From contig ONZQ02000003.1 of the NCBI GenBank assembly GCA_900312665.1, forward strand, positions 1-64,000: a DNA stretch of 64,000 nt, written 5' to 3'. Origin of the DNA: Cephalotrichum gorgonifer. Taxonomy: Eukaryota > Ascomycota > Sordariomycetes > Microascales > Microascaceae. Position 1 is the first letter of the stretch; each line of letters opens with the position of its first letter. The position numbers and the translations under genes are program-made. Below the pieces are notes generated by a model. The model ran no database searches. It saw only the letters and a program-made list of their open reading frames with translations, and was not told the DNA's origin. Positions 44,673-56,753 of this stretch are shown piece after piece.

Positions 44673-44981
44673 TGTAGGAGACGGAGAGAGAGGAAGATCA
44701 TGGGTGGGGGAGAACGGGGAGGTGTTTGGCCTTTGCGAGCTTTTTTACGAGATCATGATTCACGCTATAGAGGAGGATATACCCAGATATGTAAACCGTT
44801 TTGCTTCAGAATAAATTGAGCCCCCATGGGGCTTGTCTCCAAGGCTAGATCGCTGGCTCGTCTGCTATCCTAGCTACATCTTCGTCCACATCCGCTATAC
44901 AGCAACTTCAGAAAAAAGTGACAGCCATTAGATCACACTCCAGTCTCCGTTCCGGAAACCAAAAAAAGAGGCAGTGCAGCT
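44673..44981. other. Convergent 3' intergenic, fta4 / calpain
   Basis: 309 bases, 3' ends of two convergent genes. A possible AATAAA-like signal (AGAATAAATTG near 44810) fits fta4 polyadenylation. Confidence 0.4.
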
Positions 44982-47900
44982 TCACTCCCGCCCTCCCGCA
45001 CCACGCATAGGCAGCACCATCCTCGACCGCCTCCTCCCTTTATTATCCTTCGGGTGCTTGGCCTGCTTAGGATCAATACTAAGCTTCCGCTCGTTCTCCG
45101 TCCCCGCGAGCGTGGCGTCCTTAGCGCTATCGTCGACGTCCAGGCCCTTCGACATCTCGGATACCAGCCTCCTGGGCCGCTTCTGCTTCTCCTCCCCACC
45201 CTTCCCGGCCTCGTCGCCCGACGAGTCGTCCTCGTCGTCCGAGAGCGGGATGGGCCGCACCACCCGGAGCTTGACGACCTCCTCCTTGTCCGTGGCCCCC
45301 TCTGGGATCTTGTGGTAGATCCTCAAGCCGACGACAACTACCGCGTTCCACGGGTTCCCCTCCGGCGAGCGCCCACGGAAACTGGAGCCTGGCTTGTTGT
45401 TCTGCGGCGGGAGCGGGGGAAGCATGGGCCCGCCGGGGGGGCCCCGAAGCTCATCTTGACTCTCAACCTCCAGATCGATTTCCCGTTCCGACACGTCGGA
45501 TATTGTCGATATGGTGAGGGAGTCCGAGACGGTGCTCTCCGAGTCCGAGCCGGGGTAGTCCTCCGGCTCCTGCACGACAGGGGGGGCATCGGCCTGGGCC
45601 GTCATGAACGACTCCATCTCCGACCCCCGACGGAGCTGCCTGGAGGGCTGGCGATCCGCGGACGGATGATCCGGCTTGGGGTCCCCATCGTCGCGCCCAC
45701 TCGTCCCTCGATGTCTAGGCTCTTGCCTCTCCCCTCCTACTTCGCTCGCATCCTCGATCTCGGCAGGGGGCGGGTCGCTGTCCTGGTGTTTCTCCTCGGA
45801 AGCCATGGGCACCTCAGCTGAAGGAGGTGATGACCGATTCCCGAGTCGTGGCGGGTGTCTACCACCGTGGTCGCGAGAGTAGGCGGCTGCCTCCGGGCCC
45901 CTCCTGTCTCCATTCTGAGCGGGAAACGGCCTACTCGCTTGTGCAAACTGCGGTCGGTCGGGTGGTACCCACTGGGAACGACGATCGGGCGCGCCAGAAT
46001 AAGGGTGTGGCGGCGGGCCACCCCTGTACCCGGGCGGGTACTGTTCCCGTCCCGGTCCTCGGCCTGGCCCGCCGACCGGCCCGCTGCCCGGCCAGCCGCC
46101 AGCCCTCCCCCGTCTTCTATCCTCCCACCTATGCACGACACGCTTCACTTCCCTCGCCCTCACCTCGTCCTTCTGAAATTTCTCCTCCTTCTTCATATTT
46201 ATATACCTCATGAGGAACTTCCTCTTCATAATCGACTTCCTCGCCTCTCTCCTCTTCTTGTTCTTCGCCCTCTCCTCGCGGGCCTCCCTCGCGGCCTTCT
46301 CCTCAGGTGTCTCCACGTACCTGCCCTTGCTGTGCGCGAGGTCGTACGCCAGGCCGATGCGCAGTAGCTTCTCCCGCCGCTCCTTGGCGTTCTCCCGAAT
46401 GACGTCCTGGACAGGGAGGAGCTTGTCCTCGCGCGCGGCGTCTACCTTGACCATGACGGTATAGTCACCCGCCTCGAGTTTTACCTCCACGTTGACGGAC
46501 CGCTTCATGCGGTATCCCGGCGGCGTCCGCACGATGTAGTCCTCCTGGCCCGACCTATGAAGCCGGAATGCGAGGCTGAAGGTGTACTGGCCCTCGAGGC
46601 CCCTGAAGTACCGGTCGTCCAGCTGGGACAGGACGATGACGACCTCACCGTCGGCGGCTAGCGTGAAGGCAAAGTGGGTGTCGTGGTAGTCGTGCTTCCA
46701 GGGGATGGCTAGCGTGGTCCAGATCGAGGCGACACGCCAGTCGTCCCCGAAGAGCCGAGTTCGGTCGAAAGACTGGTACTTGCGCAGGAGGTCGGCGTAA
46801 GAGATCCAGAAAGCGCCGTCGTCGCCGAACTTGTGGTCCAGCCTCTTGATCCACTCGGGCGTCCACTCCTTCGAGCCGTCGCTCCAGGGACCCTTCCACT
46901 CACCCTTTCCCCAGGGGTTCTTCAGCAGCACGAGTCGGCACCCATCAGCCTCTACGGCGCGCATGACGGAGTAGGCGTGAAGCGCGAGGATCCCCTTCTG
47001 CTCCTCGCGCCCGCGGCCCCAGATGCCGGTGGAGCACCCGAAGAGGAACTCCCGGTTCACCTGCATCAGCTCGTCCCTCCAGAAGGCCTCGCGGTCGAGG
47101 ATGTCCGACGTGTAGATCTCCGTCGTGACACCGCCGGTGAGGTCCTCGATGCCCTCGCCCGTGAAGCCGCCGTCGATGGCCGAGTAGTCGCCGTGGGCCT
47201 TTGCGTAGCACTTCTCGAGGAGGGGAAGCCAGGTTTCGTTTGGGTCCGCGCATTGGGAGAAGTATAGCGCGCCGCTGCCAGACTGGTAGATACGACGGTA
47301 GGCCTCCTCGGAGTCTACCCGATCCCTGTCTTCCCTGTTGTGCAAGTACCGTGGTTAGAGCGGAGAACCCCGGTAAGATGAATGGGGAACGAGCGAGCGA
47401 CGGCGAGGGAAGGGACCACCTACCAGATCATTCTCTCGATGAAGCTCTCGTCGTAGTCGGGCCGCTTCAGGTACAGCTTGTCATCGATGATCTCGCTGAA
47501 CCACTCCCCATCCCGGTGGAACACGAAGCCGTAGACGCCGACCTGCTCGTCCCTAGCGACGCAGATACGGTCTATGAGGCCCTCCTTATTACTGAGTGTG
47601 CACAGCGCGCTGTCAGGAACCAGAGTTAGCGGAGACGAACAAAAGCTCTCGCCGCGATGAAAGTTCTTGACCAAGAACCACAGCGGGAAGAAGCGCATCG
47701 GAAGGCTGAATGGTGGAGGTAGAGGGAGAGGGCTAAGATACATACGCAAGCAGCCAGCAGTCACCCCCCTTCCCCTGCCTCACGTCATTCGTCGACGGCC
47801 CGTCGATAAAGAACCTCGGCTCGTCGAAGATGTCCGCCACACGCTTCACGCCCATAGGCTTCAGCGGCGGCGGCTCTAGGGGCTCGTCCTCATCACGCCG

Positions 47901-48488
47901 GCCCGGCCTCCTGTTGGAGAGCGACTCTAGGCAGTCCCTGAGGTCGAGCTTGAGGTCGGACTCGAGGTCGAAGTGCGGGTCGCGGTACTTGCGATTGATG
48001 GCGCGGCACTCGTCGGCGATCTTCTTGACTTTGGTGCGGCAGATGGCGGCGGCCTCGGCGTAGGAGGACTGCGTGGTGCGCTCGGGGGCGCGAGAGCAGT
48101 TCTTGGCGGCCTTTTCGGCGTATTCATTCTGGGGGATGACCGTCGTCGCTTTTGGCGCGCGGGTCAGCTCGGCTGTCTTGGCCGGGGGGGGGGAAGGGGG
48201 GGATAGGGAGGTGTTCGAGCAACTTCAAGCTTCCGTTCTGACTGCAAGTGCGCGAATGAGAAACCCACCTTTGCTCGGCTTCTCGGCCGAGAAATCCTTC
48301 CAGAATTCGTCGATAATCTCCTGCGGCGGCCGTGGATCCCTCACTGGCTCCTTGGCGGGGGGAGGAGGCGACAGGCTCCGGTTGCGAATTCGAGGTCCCG
48401 GGCTGATCGGTCGCGGGACTGGTCGCGGCGGACCCGGTCGTGGGCCCGGCCGAGGACCCGGAGGCAGAGGACCGGGGGGTGAAGGCAT
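44982..48488 (-). CDS. Calpain-family cysteine protease
   Basis: Four exons: 48488-48269, 48172-47746, 47609-47424, 47334-44982; 3186 nt, 1061 aa. Residues 1-50 are a Pro/Gly/Arg repeat. A helical region precedes the C2 protease core, which keeps all three catalytic residues: Cys212 in QGKGGDCWLLAAL, His397 in ILALHAYSV and Asn417 in LLKNPWGKGEW. One or two calpain-type beta-sandwich (C2-like) domains follow (FAFTLAADGEVVIVLSQLDDRYFRG... YTVMVKVDAAREDK). Then comes a Lys/Arg/Glu-rich coiled coil (about 620-690) and roughly 350 residues of acidic, Pro-rich disorder. No EF-hand (PEF) domain, so it is an atypical calpain. It is larger than PalB/Rim13 and lacks clear MIT repeats, so I do not call it PalB. 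Ca-dependence and targets are unknown. Introns: 96, 136 and 89 nt. Confidence 0.92.
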
Positions 48489-49332
48489 TCCGACCGACCT
48501 TACGGCGGCAGTCTACTATATTGACTGGAACTTGTGTATACTATACCACGGCCAGATAGAGAAGGGCTATATAGCCTTAGGGGAAAGGACAGCAGCGTTT
48601 ATAGTTTGTGAACAAGTGAAACTAAAGGAAAGGCGCGCGCGATCCCGGGAAATCTTTCTGGGGTTGCGATTGTGTTGAGTTTAAAAAAAGGTGCAGCCCG
48701 AAGAGGACGGCTCATTAATATGTCACTGCCCGCTTTGCCTAGGGCAAGGCGAGGCTGTGTTCATTCTGGGCGAGTTAATTTGAATGCTTCGTCAAGGCGA
48801 GCAGGCAGGACAGGGCGACAAAATGCTGTCTGGTTCGAGACGACAGGGATGTCCCTTCTCCCGGGCTGGGCTGGAGACAGCCGACTGCATGCAGTGCTGC
48901 CTGGAGAGATGGCGCTACTTGTATTATGGTCCGCACGAGACGCCGGCTGCATCTCCTGCCATTGGTTGCAGAGACCACTGGTTCGTGCATTTCCCCTCCC
49001 TGTACTCCGTCTTACTTGCTCCTTCTTACTACCCTTCACTTATAAGCTTGTCCTATTCTGGCGGCCAGATAGATCCCCGTGTATTACTCGAGTGGATACT
49101 CGAAGTTGAGAGAATAGGAGCAACGAGCCAGCCACAGGCGCGTTCGTCGAAGCGAACGATGAAAAAGGAACTCGAGAGGAACGGTGTAAGCAACCTTTAA
49201 GCATTCGTGTAATTGGCATCATTAATTTATCATCTCAAAAATAAAAACGTGTAGGTAGAAGTCACCAAGGTGAACCACGAAACTTCCCCTCGGCGGCTCA
49301 AACACACACACAAAACCCAGCGCCCGGCACCC
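48489..49332. other. Calpain promoter / 3' flank of GH3 gene
   Basis: About 840 bases. One TACTTGTA at 48916. No gene was recognised. Confidence 0.4.
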
Positions 49333-52046
49333 TTACAGCCCCGTCCACCAGAACGTCTGGCCCACGCTAATAGACCCCTTCAGCGTCTGACCCTCCTTCG
49401 CCGCGCTGCTGTTGCTGACGACGACGTCGTACTCGCCCTTCTCCGCGCACCACTTGCTTCGCTCCTCGTCCCAGTAGCTGACGGCGTACTTGGTCTCCAC
49501 CTCGACCGTCACCCCCTTGGACTCGCCCGCCTCGAGCTCGACCTTCTCGAAACCCTTCATCTCCTTGAACGGCCTGTTGATCTTGGCCTTCTGCCTGGGC
49601 GCGACGTAGACCTGCACCACCTCGGCGCCCTTGCGGTCGCCCGTGTTCTTGACCGACACCTTGACCGACACCTTGCCGTCCTTCTCCTCCACCGACAGGT
49701 CGGAGAACTCGAACGACGTGTAGCTCAGCCCGTGGCCGAAGGGGAAGAGCACGGGGCGGTCGATGTACTCGTAGTACCGATAGCCGACGTAGACGTCCTC
49801 GCCGTACAGCGTCCTCCCGCCCTCGGCGCGGATGTTGAAGTAGGCCGGGTTGTCCTGGAGCCGCACGGGGAAGCTGAGGCTGAGCTTGCCCGACGGGTTG
49901 GCGTCGCCGAAGACGATGTCGGCGATGCTGTTGCCCGTCTCGTTGCCTCCATACCAGGCCTGCACGAGGGCCGGCACCTTCTCGATCCAGGGCATCGTCA
50001 CGGGCGTCCCCGACTGCATCACGACGACCGTGTTGGGGTTGGCGTCGGCGACCGCGGCGATCATCTCGTCGAGGTAGCCGGGGAGGTCCATGCTGTCGCG
50101 GTCGTTGCCCTCCGTCTCCCAGTCGGCGTTAAGGCCCGCGCAGACGATGACCTGGTCGGCATCCTTCGCAAGGGCCGCCGCCTTGGCGATCTCCTCCTTG
50201 GGGTCGATGATCGCCGTTCCGCCCATCCTGAGGCACCCGCCACCGAAGACGACGCCCCCCTCGGACAGCGTAGACGTCGGCGCCGAGCCGAACTCGACCT
50301 TGACATTGTAGGTCACGCCCTTCTTCAGGTGGACGCGGCCCTTCTCCTCGATAGTGGCCATGCCGAAGAAGGCATCGCCCTTGGTCTGGTTCTCGGTGTT
50401 GTCGACGACGAGCTCCCCGTTGACGAAGAGCTTGGCCGTCCCCTGCACGATGAGACTCATCTCCCACTCGCGGTCCTCCTCGGCCACGAAGGTGCCCTCG
50501 AAGTCGGCATACCAGGTGGCAGACTTCAACTTGGTGTTGTAGTAGTCCACGAGGAGAAGCTCGGTCTTGGCCACCACGACCTCGTCTAGGCACGCCCGGT
50601 TGACGTCGCTAGGATCCTCGTTATATACCTTCATGAGCATACCGGCCTCGCCCGAAGGGGTCTTGAGGACGTTGCCCAGGAGGGGGAGGAGCTTGTGGGA
50701 CTGGGCTCCGATGGAGTATTCGGGGGGCGTCTGCAACTTGCTGCTGATGCCGTCGAAGGGGGTGACAGCGTAGTATGCCGCAAGCGAGGCGGAACCACCA
50801 CCGTGGTACGTGGCGACCTTGGCGTTGGGGCCAATGACGACCGTCTGTTGTTGAGACACAAAGTGTTAGTCGGGAAGGAACAAAGGCAGCAGAGGGTGCG
50901 TCAGCAGCGAGAGAGGTATGTAAAGCAACCCCATCCCCCTTGCCTCCGCGAGAGGTACGACGAACCTTCTTATCCTTCTTTAGGGGAAGCACGCCCTTCT
51001 CGTTCTTCAACAAGACGATCCCCTCATTTCCAATCCTCCGCAGAAGCTCGGCGGTCTCGGGAGTGTCCCCGGTCTTCTCCTCGGCGTTCTCAGGGACGCC
51101 GGAGGCGGCACAGCTCTTGACGAGGTTGAGCACGGCGCGGACGCGCTCGTCCAGGATGTGCTCCCGGACCTTGTCGGTGCTGACGTTGTGCAGGAGGGCC
51201 TCGCCCCTGAACCGGGGCGGGCCGGGCATCTCGAGGTCGAGGCCGGCGAGCGCGGCGTCGGTGGTGCTGTAGGTGCCGAACCAGTCGCTCATGACGAGGC
51301 CCTTCCACCCCCACTCCCCCCTCAGCAGCTGCTCCAGCAGCTTGGGGTTCTCGCTGCAGTAGGTCCCGTTGACGCCGTTGTACCCGGTCATGATGGCCCC
51401 CGGGGAAGAGTCCCGGATGCAGATCTGGAAGGCCAGGGCGTAGATCTCGCGGAGCGCCCGGTCGGTGATTATGCTCTGCACGGCGTTGCGCTTATGCTCC
51501 TGGTCGTTGCCGACATAGTGCTTGGCCGTGGCCTGGACACCGGTGCTCTGGATTCCCCGGACCAGCGCTGCGGCTCCCTCGCCCGCAAGGACGGGGTCCT
51601 CACCGATGGACTCGAAGCCTCGCCCGCCAAGGGGAGACCGCTGGATGTTGATGGTGGGGCCGAGGATGACGTGCGCGCCCTTGAGCTTCGCCTCCTCGCC
51701 CATCTTCTTCCCGGCCTCCTCGAGGAGCGTACGGTTGAAGGTCGAGCCTAGCGACGTGCCGCAGGGGAAGCAGGCGGCGCGGATGCCGTTGAAGAACTTG
51801 GTGCCTCGGACACCGTTGGGACCGTCGGAGAGTCGGAGGGCAGGGATGCCATGCTTGGGGAGCGACTTGGTATGCCAGAAATCGGTTCCTAAGTGCGATT
51901 AAGCGTTAGGTTTCTCGGCGACCTCATCGGAGCAGATTACACCCGAGGAAAAGAGAAGGGGAGGGGAGGACCTTACCTGCAAGAAGATCAACCTTCTCGG
52001 CAACGGTAAGCTTCTGGAGCACCTCCTCTACGTTGATGTCCGCCAT
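49333..52046 (-). CDS. GH3 beta-glucosidase with PA14 domain
   Basis: Three exons: 52046-51977, 51888-50966, 50844-49333; 2505 nt, 834 aa. GH3 N-terminal domain: [54 protein letters not shown] and the nucleophile Asp225 in [10 protein letters not shown]. The second GH3 domain starts at [14 protein letters not shown] and resumes with [11 protein letters not shown]14 insert (about 420-560; [14 protein letters not shown]) precedes the rest of domain 2 ([18 protein letters not shown]), and a fibronectin-III-like C-terminal domain ends the protein ([32 protein letters not shown]). No signal peptide, so probably an intracellular enzyme of the bglH/bglI/bglJ group hydrolysing imported beta-glucosides or cello-oligomers. 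Introns are 88 and 121 nt; the second has a GTTCGT donor like that in the acid phosphatase gene. Confidence 0.96.
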
Positions 52047-52908
52047 TGTGAGGCTGTGGTGATGGTTCTACGACTATAGGAAGCTTCTTTCACGCCGGGC
52101 GGGTGACGGTGCTATAAACTTGAGGGTATAAGTCAAGGTATAGGAGCAAAAGACAAAATTAGGCGGATGGGGTGTAAAGTATCACTGGTTTGAAGGGGGG
52201 GGGACAAGAAGGGGGAAGGAACTGGATGAGAAGCTTCAAGCTCCCGCGCGGACAAGAAGGTCTTTTATAACCAGCGCCATCGGCCCACCCATCCGTCGAA
52301 GGACCAAGGTCAAAGTAAATCAACGGTCAAAGATCGTCCGGTCCGCTCTCGGAAGCCTGCACCGCAACGGGTGGAACCAGAGCGCCCACGCGAAACGAGC
52401 CGTACCATCCGGGAACTGCATGGCGCAGAGGGGGAGAGGAGGAGAAAGGGGGGAACGCATGTCGGGCAGCCAGGGGCCATGGACACCCACTCCGCCTTAC
52501 TCCTTCGAGGGTAGGTAGTTCCAGGGCAACCGTGGCTGTTGCGAGGTTTTTCCTGCGAGTGCGCTTCCTCCTGCCACTTTGGCGCGTGCTTCCAAGAGCT
52601 GTTTCCTTGTCACCCCGCTCTAGTCGCGCAGCAAGCGTCAACCCGTGGAGCCGATGCCAGGGGGATTGGCCAATCATGGGCCGCCGATACACGACTGGCG
52701 TCGCAGACTCGCCCCGACATGCCGACGGGCCATACGACGTACAGGAATCTCCGGGGTTCAATTGCGGCTGTACTCCATCCTGCGGGGAAAGGAAAGCGGC
52801 CGCCGGTTGCTAGTGTTGTTTCCGGGACCCAGTCTTCCCACATTCTGGAGAGCCCTGCCCCGCACTAGTCGCTAGTACCCCGAGGGTAAAGCGATGTTGT
52901 TACGCGGT

Positions 52909-53172
52909 TTAGCCGTAGGGCCCGTCTAACATGTCCTTGTGACGTGCTAAAAACCTGCCTCTGCCGGTATTTAGACGATATTTAAGCTCATAATTGCCAT
53001 ACGAGACCGACTTTTCTCCAGTGAGGTGTCTTACTGGAAGGGAGTCCGGTGGAATGCTCGCGTCCTTTAGAAGAAGGGTCGGGTTATGATTCTTCATTCC
53101 CATACGGAGAATGCCCTGGATGGAAAACGAAGAGAGAGCAGAGGCAATATATTTGTCAGGGATCCACTGCAC
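52909..53172 (-). pseudogene. Possible coding fragment, unrecognised
   Basis: Open for 87 codons with natural-looking composition (WIPDKYIASALSSFSIQG, TLLLKDASIPPDSLPVRHL, GNYELKYRLNTGRGRFL) and AT-rich codons, unlike the GC-rich neighbours. It opens with GTG, not ATG. A splice-acceptor-like TTCTGGTGCAG ends right before TGG ATC CCT, so it could be the last exon of a gene or the remnant of one. No family recognised. Confidence 0.2.
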
Positions 53173-53621
53173 CAGAAGTGTTCAAGATACGCAGCTCGTA
53201 CCCTGCTCCTAGTATCTCCTGCATATCCCCACACGGCAACAACATTCATTAAGTGCATACATCTCTGCTCACATCGACATCCACCCCGGGCTTTCTATCC
53301 GCCTCATTGCCCACCACAACTTCTCTGATTGCTTCGTACAACTGCCTCACTCCGTGGAGCGGGGAAACCCTGCTGGTTACTAAAGCCCCGGCATCCCCGG
53401 CGTTACTGGTCAAGGGTCTGAGCGCTATGCGGGTTGTGTGTGTGACTCGTGGAGACGGTAGAGGGGTGTCCTCCCCCCGTAGTCTCTGGCCGGTTGTACC
53501 ATGGCTATTAGAGTCGAGGGAGTAGTTGAATTGCTTGGCAATATCCCGCAGAGGTCAACCCTCGACTCTAGAAGCGCTAGCTCCTCCAGATCTGAGAGAC
53601 GCAGCGACCGGTTGGCAATGG

Positions 53622-54024
53622 TTATTGTAACCACCCCGGATGGCTGATTTCAAACCCGCCGTCTTGCGCTGACGTGAGATCCCGCTGATCCGGAGCGGTA
53701 TGCCGTCTGTCTTCTCTCACTTGTGGAAGTCCCCTCTCCTCCTCCATCCATTGCACCTCTGTATACCATCCCATTGATGCTATTTCCGCCAAACTCTTTT
53801 TGTTGTCATATTCTTTAGTATTTCCTGATCGAAGATGATGATATAGTTTGTCTGGGGTTGTATCGTGAAGGGATATCTTTTTGAATTTTAGTCGTAGAGG
53901 TTCCCTGGTCGCAAAGTCCAAAATCAGGGTTCCTTGAGAAGGAGAAAATGAGAAAAGACGAGCAAACGGCGAGTGCGCTACACATTCAATGCCGTATAAT
54001 AAAGCTCCCGGACAAAGCCGGCGT
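53622..54024 (-). pseudogene. Possible coding fragment, unrecognised
   Basis: Stop-free for about 134 codons on the minus strand but with no ATG before MGWYTEVQWMEEERG near its end. Residues such as LILDFATREPLRLKFKKISL and DTTPDKLYHHLRSGNTKEY look like real protein, and the DNA is AT-richer than its surroundings. It ends at a TAG after GGFEISHPGWLQ. It could be an internal exon, a decayed gene or a chance open frame. No family recognised. Confidence 0.2.
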
Positions 54025-54772
54025 TAGCGCCGGTCTGCCGGCCAATTTTTCAGATGGCCCCACCCCGATTAAGGCGGCCCCACTCTCCGAGTTGGACAAC
54101 GGGTTAACTGCCCTCCCCGACGTGCGGCCTCCGATTCATCCTCCCCTTAGCTGCCCCCATATTATTCCTTATTCCGTGTTCGTCCCGGGACCATCCCTGC
54201 CGGCGCGATGGGTCCGGGCTCAACCCACCCCGCGCCCTCCCCAGCAGCGATCTCCGGCCCGCGCCGTCTGTCATCTAGCGCTTCAGACGAGCAACTCGAC
54301 AGCAAGCATAACCTCGCGCATAGCCGCGATGACGTGGCATTGCCTCACTCTCATCATATCATCAGTGAAGAAACACATTCCGTGACGAGTGCTGGGGTGT
54401 GGCGGCCAAATGGATAAACAAACGTGGCGACCTGTATGTGGTGCTGAACGGCGTGTCCGCAGCTGGAAATGTACAAACAAAACCCGCGGTGCAGGGGTCG
54501 AAGAGTTTGACGCAGCAATACGGGAAGATCTCCTGCAGGGAGGCAAGCTAAAATAAGAGAACAAGGCAAACCGGAATGATTAAAGTTCTCTCCAACAGCT
54601 GGCCTGAAGACGACAGGGGTTCCCCTGGTCACGAATGCAGTCACATGGGCCGCACCCAAACACACCGAGTCTAATAATATATCATGAGTTGCACTTAATT
54701 GTAGAAGGTGATTCGCGCGAGTTGGCCCAAGTGTGACTTCGATACCGACTTTGTATATAACTAGCTCTTGAC

Positions 54773-54792
54773 TGGCTGGCTGGCTGGCTGGC
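54773..54792. repeat. Microsatellite (TGGC)5
   Basis: Five perfect TGGC units, 145 bases before the C-run that borders the assembly gap. Confidence 0.9.
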
Positions 54793-54936
54793 CACCAACC
54801 ACAGCCACCACAAAAACCGAAGAGAGTCTTGCGCGAGTCTTGGCAACCCAGAGAACCGGGAGGGAGGACCCCGTAATAGACTCTAGATAGGCTTTGATTT
54901 CTCGAATGAGCTCATGTCCGGCTCCAGCCCCCCCCC

Positions 54937-54956
54937 NNNNNNNNNNNNNNNNNNNN
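54937..54956. other. Assembly gap (20 N)
   Basis: Twenty N placed between an 8-base C run and an 8-base T run, with one more N at 54967. Gap size is probably a placeholder; real content is unknown. Confidence 0.98.
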
Positions 54957-55221
54957 TTTTTTTTAANGGCGTATGTACTTGTATGTATCTGGCTGCTTGT
55001 CTCAACTACGTGCTGAGCTACTCAGGATCTCAGGAGCGCAGCACGACGACGGGAGGCCGCCGGTGGCGGCGATGGACGCGCCATACGAGGTTCTAAAAAA
55101 TATAAAAATATAAATAATAACTAACGACCCCTGCAGCGTGGGATGTTCGCCAGGGGGGGAGGGGGAGGAAGGATGTTAGTGTGATGTCGGTCTCCCCGTA
55201 GACCTAGCCCGGCCTCTCTAC

Positions 55222-55229
55222 TATATAAA
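55222..55229 (+). promoter_or_regulatory. TATA box of the kinase gene
   Basis: TATATAAA, 180 bases before the kinase start codon and followed by a CT/AC-rich leader (about 55255-55408). A strong consensus TATA is less common in fungal housekeeping genes and fits a regulated gene. Confidence 0.55.
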
Positions 55230-55408
55230 GCACCGCTGTTGTCCTCGGCCACAAGTTCCTTTGGGTTTCCTTTTCACCTTTCCACCTTTCCACCATTGTA
55301 GCTAGCTAGATAAAAACACTCACAGAGAAACCACACACATAGGCACGACCACAAACATCTTCTCTAAGACGACACATACTACCACAAACACGCAACTTAA
55401 CCTTACGC

Positions 55409-56753
55409 ATGGCTCATATCCAGCATCCAGGCATGATCCGCAGGTCCGATATCCACTACGGGGAGAAAATAGGCTCAGGCGCCATTGGCAAGGTCTTCGC
55501 GGCCATCGATTTACGAAACAATGCCGCTATCGCCGTCAAGGTCATGCGTCGGGGCACCGAGTGGGACGATAGCATCAGGGCCGAGATTGCCGCTTTAAAG
55601 AGGTTCAATCACGTAAGATCCCTCCCCGCGGCTTCTTAATCTCCACCCTTACCTCATTGATCCCTCTCGGGGCTCTCCGCAGGACTTTATCATCCCTCTC
55701 CAGGGCGTCATCTACGAAGAGGCCTACTTTCGAATCGTTATGCCGCTCCGCGACGGCTCTCTGACCGACCTGGTAGACAGCGTCGGGGGCACCCTGAGCC
55801 CACAGCGCCACACGTACATCCTCAATTCGTTGCTGAAGCAGGGGCTCTCGGCGCTGCGGTATATACACGACCTCGGCTACTGCCACCGCGATGTAAAGCC
55901 CTGCAACTTCCTGTACTACGAGTTCAATGGCCAGTACACCTTCCAGCTCGCCGACTTCGGCCTCGTAAAAGCCGCGGGCGATAGGAGCTCCAGGTGCGGC
56001 ACCAGAGTGTACATGGCCCCCGAGACATGCCGGTGGGGAAGACAGACGGGCCTGGTCGACGTCTGGGGCCTATTCGTGACCGTCGCTCAGGTCCTGGGCC
56101 TCATTGACGCTGAGAAACTCGAGAACGCCCGCCGTGTAGACATCACTGCCGCCGTCGCCAGGGCCGCCGCGAAGCTCCCTTACCTCGCGGACATGGCGCG
56201 AGTCGAGTGCAGCGATAGGTTCTCGGCCGCCGATATGATATCCAGCCTCAGGGGCGTGCGCCCAGAGGAAATCTTCCAGCCAGTCACGAGGGAACCGCAG
56301 GCCGTCAGGCTTGCCGGCTCTCAGTCGGGCGAGCTCAACATGTTGAACCTGTGGGTCGAGCTATTGCTGACCATGACCAATAAGAGTGACATTGACCGGG
56401 CCATTAAAATATTCAAACGTGTAATCCTCTGCGCCCGCGTGCTATTGCCCGCCATCGCTGGCCGGCACAGTGACCTCGCCCTCGATTTATTGAGGGCCAT
56501 AATGCGCTCCGCGAGGGAGCTATTGCCCGCCATGAGAGACCGCACCGAGGTGGGTTGGGAGTTTATATTGGAACCGATAATGGAGTTGGTGGGCAAGCTC
56601 TTGGCAGCCGTCGAACGACATGCACGCGGGGGGGTAGGGAAGTGGATGGTCCTCCTCTTCCGCCTCGTGGCCGAGTTGGAGCCGAATGTATACGATCACA
56701 CCGAGGTAATACATGATGTGATACGCCATTGCTGCTCAACAACGAAAGTTTAA
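55409..56753 (+). CDS. Orphan Ser/Thr protein kinase
   Basis: Two exons, 55409-55612 and 55683-56753; 1275 nt, 424 aa. The kinase domain (about 15-280) has a Gly loop GSGAIGKV at 22-29, Lys44 in IAVKVM, the catalytic loop CHRDVKPCNFL with Asp138, DFG at 159-161 and MAPE near 178, so it should be active. The C-lobe is shortened: WG replaces the usual WSxG helix F start (LVDVWGLFVTVAQVL). The C-terminal 130 residues are helical with imperfect repeats of the type A-I-x3-x-R-x2-A-R-x-LLPA (KRVILCARVLLPAIAGR; RAIMRSARELLPAMRDR; EPIMELVGKLLAAVERH). It resembles lineage-specific fungal kinases of unknown pathway rather than a conserved family. It lies in a gene-poor stretch beside the gap. Confidence 0.88.

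Larger units (their letters stand above)
52047..55408. other. Long gene-poor region with fragments and gap
   Basis: 3.4 kb, the largest gene-free block. It includes the GH3 promoter (CT- and G-rich), two protein-like minus-strand stretches (52909-53172 and 53622-54024), a (TGGC)5 run, the N gap and, from 55200, the kinase promoter. Confidence 0.4.

Noticed and set aside
49270..50589. 439-codon plus-strand ORF rich in Arg/Leu/His/Val
   Set aside because: Antisense shadow of the GC-rich GH3 exon 3.
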